A DNA stretch of 64,000 bases from Geosiphon pyriformis (taxonomy: Eukaryota; Glomeromycota; Glomeromycetes; Archaeosporales; Geosiphonaceae). Every line of letters starts with the position of its first letter. Within the stretch, counting starts at the first letter, position 1. Shown piece by piece: positions 56,501 to 64,000 of the stretch. Made by a program: the position numbers and the translations under genes. The notes beneath the pieces were generated by a model, which saw only the letters and a list, made by a program, of their open reading frames with translations, was not told the DNA's origin and searched no databases. Where the stretch lies: positions 662,180 through 726,179 of the forward strand of contig JAAOMT010000299.1 in the NCBI GenBank assembly GCA_016748015.1, written 5' to 3'.

Positions 56501-57797
56501 CATAATTTTCATATTGATTAATCACTTACCAAGAGAACACCATGAATATAGGTTTCATCATTAGTGCAAACAAGCCATCTCGGCAATACTAGAGGACTTA
56601 GAATCTTGAAAGCACCAGTTCGATCTTTTCTGAATAGAATTCCTATTCGATCCTCATCAGATATGATGTCTTTCATCCCATCGTCGATGAAAGAGCTGTC
56701 TTCTTCCATTGGTGTGACGAAAATATCTTGTGTCAGAGGTGTCGTCATACCAAATAAATCTTTTGTTGAGGAATTCTCTATTAGTGATATAGTCCGTTCA
56801 TTTTGAGCTACCTCGATGGTTTTTTCTCGAGTATGAGAACCAGGAAAATTTATATGTATTGAAGGATTATGCATTGCTTCGAATGAGCTTGATTGTTTTA
56901 ATTGAGGAGACCCGCTATTGGTAATTTTATCTTTAATATTACCCTTGTTTAATTCTGAATTCTGTTGTTCCAATTCAGGAATATCATTTGAGCCATTATT
57001 GACATTGATGCTTAATCGATTTTCCTCTTTGTTTTCTTTAATATGGCCGGCTTTTTGAGGTAGAATTGAAGATTCAAGCACACCACCATTTGTTTCTTTG
57101 TTTTTGGGATTTTGTATTTTATTACTTTCCATCACGCGACCATATATACAGAGTGTAACAGCCTGGTAGTTCCCGCGTAGAATAATAAAACGAGTTGTTG
57201 CCTACCAATCCATTTTATAGAGCCTTAGTTAGAAGAAAACCCACAAAAAAGAACGATTTGAGGAAATTTGCAATCACCTCTGGTGAAAGCGTAACATCGA
57301 AACTTTGATATCCTTTAGTTTCGTCAAAAGAAATTGTTAGAGGGTGTAAGGGTAAATTTGGAAGAGCTTTTTTAGGAGATTTTGCAACATCAGAGGTGAG
57401 AGTCTTATGGATAAGAAAATGAAGATCAAACTTGGAGGGAGAGGTTTGCCTAGAAGGTTAACAATGCGGGATATAATTGATAGTTAATTTTCACAAAAAA
57501 GATTCTAATAGCAAGCCGTGATTTCGCCCAAGGTCTTTTGGGAAAGATTTTTGATTACAAGTATATGGGCGCGTTCACTTACCCAGAATAATCACTTTTG
57601 CGAGTCCCTATGAAGGGTCTAAAGTTCTTGGGAACTATTCTAATTTCGGACAACACCACTCGTTGATGAAATCGTATACACTCCGTGGGCAATTCATCGT
57701 TTTGAAGAGGCCCGGAAGTCAAGGAGTCAAAAAATAAAAGTTGAGAATCATTGGAACTGGTTCCCTGATTGAGACCATTGCCACCATTCGAGCTCAT
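50567..57797 (-). CDS. VIRMA: Virilizer-like protein (VIRMA), m6A methyltransferase complex scaffold
   Basis: Exons read from splice sites: 57583-57797, 57278-57449, 56530-57201, 56158-56461, 56029-56087, 55823-55906, 54467-55750, about 51690-54390, about 50567-51680. Phases agree through exon 7. The N-terminus (LLFFDSL, VVLSEIRIVPKNFRPF, SGQTSPSKFDLHFLIHK, ILRGNYQAVTLCIYG) matches the Virilizer N-domain, and the C-terminus has RKANTSRPPSVHVDDFMSGK and an RGG/Pro-rich tail, as in animal VIRMA. The middle is helical, armadillo-like. Predicted length is about 2,150-2,200 residues, near plant VIR. In animals and plants VIRMA scaffolds WTAP and METTL3/METTL14 in the nucleus and guides mRNA adenosine methylation. 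The only clear host gene here; CpG is common in it, unlike in the surrounding elements. Introns are 68-133 bp. Confidence 0.88.
51600..51790 (-). other. VIRMA: Unresolved exon 8/9 junction (frame change) in VIRMA
   Basis: The long exon-8 frame reads through RSHVATISKF and then appears non-coding. The following good frame starts immediately before VSIQFGALFSRSKIEVVLPS. Options are an intron with donor G|GTAAAA near 51780 and acceptor TAGTAAG near 51685 (98 nt, phases fit), a GTAAGT donor at about 51690 with a 56-nt intron, or a one-base error/indel. cDNA would decide. Confidence 0.6.
57201..57797 (-). other. VIRMA: VIRMA exons 1-3 start: Virilizer N-terminal domain
   Basis: Exon 1 starts at ATG 57797 and ends in phase 2 at donor GG|GTAAGT (57583). 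Exon 2 (57278-57449) lies between CTTCTAG and GAG|GTGATT. Exon 3 opens at 57201 after TTGGTAG, with a CTAAC branch-like site about 30 nt upstream. Joined, the residues run DYSGQTSPSKFDLHF and SPEATTRFIILRGNYQAVTL. The codon continuity across three exons supports the model. Confidence 0.85.
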
Positions 57798-58032
57798 TAT
57801 TGCTTTTGGTAATAATAAACACTAAGTTGCTAAATAAAACGGAGTGTGACTAAACTATAAGTCTGACATCTATTTATCAAATAAATAGAATTTTTTTGTA
57901 ACACAAAAATATTGAATCAAAGAAGCACTTATTTGGAATGTAATATATAACCATTTTAATTTTTTAAAATTAGAAAAAGTTTTAAATAAACAATTGAATA
58001 AAGTAAAACATATTTAATGAAGTTAATATTAT
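57798..58032 (-). promoter_or_regulatory. Putative VIRMA upstream region
   Basis: About 235 bp upstream of the VIRMA ATG, with mixed composition for the first 60 bp (ACGGAGTGTGACTAAACTATAAG at the complementary strand) then AT-rich. No TATA box or specific factor site can be named with confidence. Confidence 0.3.
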
Positions 58033-58105
58033 AAATTTAGGGGATTATATACTTGCTTAAACTAACCTAAAATTAGTTGAAGCAAGTATATAATCCCCTA
58101 AATTT
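58033..58105. repeat. 33-bp near-perfect inverted repeat (hairpin), loop 7 bp
   Basis: Arms 58033-58065 and 58073-58105 pair at 32 of 33 positions (AAATTTAGGGGATTATATAC ... ). The G/C-containing core TTAGGGGATTATATACTTGC stands out from the AT background. It could be a foldback element, a tiny MITE, or the meeting ends of a deleted transposon. The flanks (TATTAT / TAATAT) do not give a certain duplication. Confidence 0.8.
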
Positions 58106-60850
58106 TAATATAAAAAAACTTTTTTTATAATTTTATAATTATAACCAAAACAATAAGTAATATTAATACAATTACTTTAAAAGAAATTTTGAAAATATTC
58201 TTAATTTTCTAACTAAAAAAAAAGCAAAAAAACACTGAAAAAATACTTTATTACTTTAGTTTATTTTTTTTAATACATTTTTGTTTATAAAACAAAATAT
58301 ATTACTGGTTTAATTAAAAAAAAAGTTGAAATAAAATTCCAAAAAAAATACTTTTGTATATGTTTTTAGAAAAACATGTAAAAAAACTAAAAAATTTGTT
58401 GCTAAAACATTGGTAATAAATTTTTTTATTGGTTTTTTAATATATAAAGATAGTAAAATTATATAAAATTTTAATTTATGTTTATAATAATAAAATTAAC
58501 AGTTTTAATAATAGTATTAATAATAAATATAACATCAAAAACATAAAAAATATTTACAAAAAAGATGAATTTTATTAATAATAATAATATAAATGCTTTT
58601 AAATTTAAAAATAATATAAATTTTCAAAAAATTTATATTTAATTTTTTTTATTAAATAAATTTATTAAAAAATCAGACTTTAATTTTTTAAGTAATAATA
58701 AAATTTAATTGTTTTTTTGTGTTTAATAAATTAAAGTTTTTTGTTTTAATTTTTATTAAAAAAAAATATTTAATTATATGAATTTTTTGTTTTTAATATT
58801 AATTTTTTAACAATTATTAATAAGAATTCTTAAAATAAGTTAAAAATTATTAAAAAATTGTTTTATTAAGTAAATAATTTTAAAGTTTTTATTTTTTAAA
58901 ATCATTTAATTTATGTTTATATTAAATTAAGCTTAAACAAAATTAAAAATTTAATAATAAAAATAAATATTATAATAAATACTAATTTAAAATATGTAAA
59001 TACATATACAAATTAGAAAATAATTATTAAAAAAAACTTCAATTAATCTTTTTAAATTGGTTGTAAAAGCAATTTTTGCTAAATTTAATAAAATAATATT
59101 AATTAAATTATAATTTATTAATATAAAACAAAAAACTATAAAATTTATTAATTATAAAATTATTATATTAATAGTATTTAAATAATTTGTTTTAATTAAA
59201 AAAATTTAATATATATAAAAAAAACCAAAAAAAAGTTTTTGATAGAAAAAACCAGTATAAATTATGGTAAAAAGAATGTTTTAAATGTTAAAAATTTAAA
59301 TCAAATGCCAAAAAAATCCAAATTAATAATTAAAAAGATCTTAAATACATTTTTAAGAAAAATAAATTTTCAAAATTATAATGATAATAATAATATCTTT
59401 TTAAATGTTTTTGTGTTTCTCTTTCTTTTTTTAAAAATTTGGTTAATATATCTATTAAAAAATTTTTTGTTTTGGTTATTAATTTAAATAAAATTATTGA
59501 AAAGTCATTTTAAAAAAAACTTACAATAATTAAAAAATTGGTTTCAAAAATTAATAGTTTTAGAGAAGTATTACTTTTTTAAAATTTGTTAAAATTATTA
59601 AAACTACATTTATTTATGAATTTAGTTTAGCACAAATAACAAATTTAACAAAGACTAGAAATATATTTTTTTAATTTTAATTTCAAAAAGTCTATTATAT
59701 ATTTAGTTTGGACTGTAATTATTAAGAAGATACCAATTAAGACATTAATTAAGACTATATATATTGTGCTATCTAATTATAATATATTTAAGTTGATCAA
59801 AATACAATTAATAAAACTATAATAAAAGGCTATAATAGAATTTAATTAATTAAAATATGATAATTTGATCATAATAAAATAGTTTATATTAATTAAAAAA
59901 AATATTATATATATAACTAAAACTAATATAAACAAAAAATTTTAAAATGCAAAAAACAACAATAGAGTACTACTTTACATATTGCTAATAAGAACTAATG
60001 TTTATAATATCTGAAATTTTATTAAATCAATTAGTAGAAAAACATATGCTATTAATCATTATTTAATTATATATATTCAAGCCAAATGTGTTGTAATGTG
60101 TTTTAATTTTAGCACTTTATTAAATATTATTATGGAAACTATATTTGTATTAAAAAGTACTAATTTGTACTGGTTTTATTTAGATATAATTAAGTATATT
60201 AAATATGAAAAATTAAATTATATATTAATTAAATACTTAACTATTATAAAAGTTTTTATGAGCAGTTCCTCTTAAAAAGTTTTTTTGGAAACAGATAAAA
60301 GCAGATTAATAGTTATTTATACTAAATATTCAGTTTTTATTGTTTATTTAATGTTTTTTAATAATGTTTTTTAAATAAAAATTGTTAATAGCTCTTTATT
60401 TTCTTCTTTTTCTAAACAAAATAGTTTGTTAAAAGTTGGTTTTTCTTTAAAAATAAAGTTTTTTTTGTTGGTTATATTAAACATTAATAATAAGTTTGCA
60501 GTTTTACTAATTTTACAAAAAAAATTAGTAAGTTGACAGAAAAATTAGATGTACTTAGGCCAATAATTTTCTAGCTATATCCTAAATATTAGTTATTAGT
60601 AACTTTTTTATTGCAAAATTAAAAGATAGATATAGCAATAAATAAAAATTTAAGTGCAATCATTAATAATATGATTGTAATAATAAAAAGTACTCTCTTT
60701 TTTATAAATATTGTTAGATTAAAAGTAAGCATAAACAATTTATCTAATATAATATTAGGTCTTTTGGCCAAGATGAAAAATATTAATTTAAGTTTAGGCA
60801 TCTTTTTCTACCAATAACCAATTTGGTTTAAAAAATTGCTATTTGTAATA
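58106..60850. other. Very AT-rich region without recognisable genes
   Basis: About 2.7 kb of A/T runs, almost no CpG, and no open frame beyond 82 codons (59239-59487, Lys/Asn/Phe-rich, probably chance). Some stretches between about 60000 and 60850 may be the older upstream part of the LINE whose endonuclease remnant follows, but homology is too weak to annotate. Confidence 0.6.
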
Positions 60851-60859
60851 TTAAAAGTA

Positions 60860-61477
60860 TTAATATTTTTATTAAGCAGAAAGATATTATTTGTTAATGT
60901 ATTAATTTAGATAACATAATTTTTATTATTATGAAAACGAAATTAAAGTCTAATATTATGTTATAAATTATAAACAAGTTTGATAAAATACAGATTTTTA
61001 TATTTGGTTTGAATAAAAGTTTTTTTTGATACTAGTATGACTGTTATTATAAATAATTTTTTGGTTTAGTATGTTTTGAAAATAAAAAAAATTTTAGATC
61101 AATTGATTTTAGTCTGTTTTTTGTTTAAAGACAAGTTTTTGGTTATAGTTATAAGGCTATATGCTAATGCTTTTTTTGAATTTAAGTTTAAACAAGCTTC
61201 AAAAATCAATTTTTTTATTATTAAACAGTTAATTTTAGCACTTTTATAATATTAAAAAAAAGTTCAATAAAGATAGATCTAAAAAATATGTGAGCTTCAA
61301 GTTTTGTGTTAATTTGGTTTTAATAAATTTATTTAATAGATATTTGTTGGTTAAAGTCTCTATTTAGAACAATTTTAGAAATGTCAAAAAGGTCATAAAT
61401 TATATTTTTGTAAATAAAAACTTATTTTTAGGAGTTGTAAATTATAGAATTAATATCATGTTTGATTTCTTTAATAC
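60860..61477 (+). pseudogene. Decayed LINE ORF2 endonuclease remnant
   Basis: In shifting frames the sequence reads INLDNIIFIIMKTKLKSNI (about 60900-60960), INKFDKIQIFIFGLNKSFF, LFKDKFLVIVIRLYANAFFE (about 61120-61180) and later KVINYIFVNKNLFLGV (about 61390-61440). This resembles EEP-type endonucleases of LINEs, where TETKL, GLYAN and a DYIF-like motif are spaced similarly. Many stops and strong AT drift. It ends exactly where LTR C begins, so gypsy C probably inserted into it. Confidence 0.5.
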
Positions 61478-62150
61478 TATTACAAGTTGAAGTAACAAGT
61501 TAATAAATAATAAGAGATAACAAAATTGTAGAGTAATGAAAATTAAAAAAAAATTATAATATAGGAGTAAATTGAATGAATAAAGATTTAATATGCATAA
61601 TTAGTCTCATAAAAATTACAGTTATAAATTTTTTCTGGAAATTTGAAGGTTAAGGAATAGTCTGTAATTGTTAACAAAATAACACTACTGCTATTATTCT
61701 ATGCCTCAACTCAGCAATTCTTAAAATTAATAATAAATATCATTGTGCTTTTCAATTGTTTCTTTATTTAATGAATTACAAAATAAGTAATCACTTCTTA
61801 AGCTAATTTTAACAATACAAATCAAAAAGAGGAAAAAATAAAATATGTAAATACCAACAAGTAATTTTTTATCCCAAAATGTTTAAATACTTAAAGGTAG
61901 GAAAAAAAAAATAAGCAATATGAGAGAAAGTAATTAATAATAAGTTTTATTTTATTACTTTAATCAGGTTTTTTTTACAATTAAGAGACTCATTGCTTAT
62001 ATAGCTATTAAAAATAGTCAATAAACAAGTCAATGGTCAAGTCATAGATCAGATCAATAATTACTATCTAAAAATAGAATGGCTAATTATATGATATCAG
62101 TAGCTAATACATGTAATAACTAATAAAAAGTATGGGTTTTAATCATAATA
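61478..62150 (-). repeat. 3' LTR of gypsy copy C
   Basis: Plus-strand start TATTACAAGTTGAAGTAACA and end TTTTAATCATAATA, corresponding to LTR A 2939-3627. Contains the shortened GGTCAA-type repeat cluster (about 62019-62060) and the box AGTCTGTAATTGTTAACAAA. Internal coding starts within 60 bp of the right edge. Confidence 0.82.
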
Positions 62151-62209
62151 TCATCTTTTTCAAAGAGATTGAGCTCTGGCAAAATCAAGCTATTTATTGA
62201 ATAATTTAT

Positions 62210-62860
62210 TTAAAAAGTTTTGTCTAACTCAAAACTAACTAGTTTATTAAAGTTTTTTGTGAATAAAATATATAATATCTGAGGCAAAATGAGTTTTGTA
62301 TCTAAGAAATCAAATATTTGTATAAGAGTTTTGGCTTTTTTAGCAATAATCAAAACTCTTGAGACATTTAGCCATATAATGTCCAAAATTTCTATCTGTA
62401 TTTTTGAAGTTGTTTTCTTTATAAGTTTTATATCTTTTATAATTTCACCAAGACAACCATAAAATTTTAATTGTCTTCCATATAACAAGTTTTTGTTTAT
62501 GAACAAAATTTTTTGGATTGTTTTTTCAATTGTACTAAAAAGTGCAAGTATTTTTGCTGTTATGCTTTTTAGCAGATATTTATTCATTTTGTTATCAATT
62601 TTTTCTCTTTTGGTAGTAGTTTTTTTTGGTCTAATAACAATATGTGTTCTATTATTATTAATTAAAGTAGTATTTGAATAGTTTTTGATCCAATATTTAT
62701 GAAGAGTATATAAAACATTTTAAATGTTTTGATCCAGAAAATAATTGTTTATGTTGATTGAAAATACTTCTGTTTTGGAAATGGTGTATTTATTTATACC
62801 TGATTTTTGCTGATCATTTGGGTCGATATTACCACAACAGATAACCAATCAGATTATTTG
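62210..62860 (-). pseudogene. Post-integrase accessory ORF of gypsy C
   Basis: The open stretch 62210-62587 reads MNKYLLKSITAKILALFSTI, IQKILFINKNLLYGRQLKFY, GCLGEIIKDIKLIKKTTSKI and further, closely matching 18900-19200 of copy B. The upstream part (62590-62860) matches 16105-16412 of B (VIRPKKTTTKREKIDNK). Together they form one uninterrupted block of about 210-220 codons, broken only by a few stops. No known domain recognised; no signal peptide or membrane segment. Confidence 0.65.
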
Positions 62861-62899
62861 TAATATTTTTTAAATTATATACTATGAAAAAAACAATCA

Positions 62900-64000
62900 T
62901 TAAAGATTGTTTCATATTGATTTTGTAAGATATAAAAGCTATTGTTCAAAACTTTGTTGACTAAAAAGAGTTCTTTTTACTAGCTAAAAAATTTATTATC
63001 ATAAACATTATTTTTGTCTGAGTGATATTCTAAAATTAAGTTATCAATACTTAAAAAAAGTGTTTTATGGATTTTTTTCTTTTTAAGCTTTTCTTGAAAC
63101 TGTTTTATTTTTTCAAAAACAATTATTTGTGCTTTTATTAAGAAGTCAAGAATGATATTAAGTCTTTTTTGCAAAATGTCTTTATAATTTTCTATTGTGA
63201 TTTCTTTGAAGAATATTGTTTCAATATTAGTTTTTATTAGTAGTATTGCTATTTGTCCATAGAGCAAATAAAAAAGTTCATAATTTGTTATGTCATAGTT
63301 GACAGTTTTATAAGCAAACAAAGCTAAAAACAGTACTTTGTTCTATAAGTTTGTTTTTTTACTGGTTTTGGCTAAGATTTTATATAGTGTTTTATTAAAA
63401 CATTCTACTAAGCCATTTGTTTAAGAGTAATAAAAAAAGAAAAGTTTATAATATATTCCCATTTTTCTACAAAGTTCTTCAATCAGTATACTGAGAAAAG
63501 CTTTTTTTTATTAAATAAAAGTTTTTTGAGACAGCTGTGGCAGCAAATAATATTTTCATAAATAAAATTGGCTATAAAAACTGCTGTTTAATCTGAAGTG
63601 GCTCTTGCTTCTACCCACTTTGTAAAATAGTTAGTAGCTATGATAATGTATTTATTGCTATTAGAAGTTATTGTTAAAAATCTAATAACATCTATGTCAA
63701 TTCTGTTAAATAGTTAACCAACAAAGATTAAATAAATATCTTTTTTGTGATTAGGTTTTTTTTTCTTTGGCAGATGTTACAGATTTTGATGTACTCAGCA
63801 ATATCTTTTTTCAAGGTAGGTCAATAATAGTAAACTAAGATTTTTTGTATTGTTTTTATTTTTTCAAAGTGTTTAGTTAATGGATTAGTGTACATATTGT
63901 AGATCACAATTTTTTTTCCTTTAAATTTGATAACTTTTTAAGGACAATCAAAATTTTTTCTGTTTCTTTTATATAACTGGTTTTGGTGAATTAAATAGAA
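62900..64000 (-). pseudogene. Integrase of gypsy C, partial
   Basis: The open part 62980-63321 reads MFAYKTVNYDITNYELFYLL to NNVYDNKFFS, matching the integrase C-terminal region of B. Further right come remnants of the core (NGLVECFN-like at about 63380-63430, LFNRIDIDVI-like at about 63690-63720) and the CXXC zinc end (about 63770-63800). Numerous stops. Continues past the window edge. Confidence 0.78.

Larger units (their letters stand above)
61478..64000 (-). mobile_element. Ty3/gypsy retrotransposon, family 1, copy C (3' part)
   Basis: On the minus strand, reading from the right edge: integrase, the post-integrase ORF, then the 3' LTR at 61478-62150. The rest (RT, protease, gag, 5' LTR) would lie beyond 64000. 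Homologous to copy B over integrase and accessory ORF but without LINE insert O, so it provides an empty-site reference. Strong AT drift and stops. Confidence 0.85.

Noticed and set aside
59239-59487. 82-codon Lys/Asn/Phe-rich open frame as a gene
   Set aside because: Composition follows the AT-rich background; no start context, domain or homologue elsewhere in the window.
1-64000. tRNA or rRNA genes
   Set aside because: No cloverleaf-like sequence with conserved A/B boxes and no rRNA core motifs were noticed by eye; a tRNAscan search would be needed to exclude them.

Overview
The window is almost certainly nuclear DNA of an early-diverging fungus, most likely an arbuscular mycorrhizal fungus (Glomeromycotina; Rhizophagus- or Gigaspora-like). 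The reasons are extreme AT richness, very dense decayed Ty3/gypsy and LINE elements of types I associate with that group, a FAR1-type MULE remnant, and one intron-rich host gene with short introns. The genus is an inference.

Layout. 1-3627: gypsy family-1 copy A (minus strand, running off the left edge). 3628-8892: LINE H (RT, RNase H, C-terminal finger), split by an ORF1-only LINE (I, 5745-8098). 8893-9589: 5'-truncated LINE tail J. 9590-19890: gypsy family-1 copy B (plus), interrupted by LINE tail P and ORF1-only LINEs N and O. 19891-44600: gypsy family-2 copy D (plus), which encodes a dUTPase. D is split by solo LTR G1 and by a second dUTPase gypsy, E (27412-42738, minus). E is itself split by a non-autonomous minisatellite-bearing LTR element F (28483-32198) and solo LTR G2. 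44601-45795: diverged LINE ORF1 remnant K (minus). 46467-48890: ORF1-only LINE L. 48911-49965: MULE remnant M. 50567-57797: host gene, a Virilizer/VIRMA orthologue on the minus strand. 57798-61477: very AT-rich DNA with a 33-bp hairpin and a decayed LINE endonuclease. 61478-64000: gypsy family-1 copy C (minus, running off the right edge).

How it fits together. The only host gene recognised is the m6A-writer scaffold VIRMA, with at least nine exons. Everything to its left is a nest of retroelements whose borders can be read from target-site duplications and from uninterrupted homologous copies in the same window. The right-hand halves suggest the order A in H in J in B in D in K, with the matching left halves outside the window. 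Reading frames shorten steadily from A towards K, which fits this order. The ORF1-only LINEs share a roughly 140-bp 3' tail with LINE H, which suggests that a full LINE mobilised them in trans. No tRNA, rRNA or CRISPR array was found. All coordinates were read by eye; domain calls rest on motifs, not on searches.
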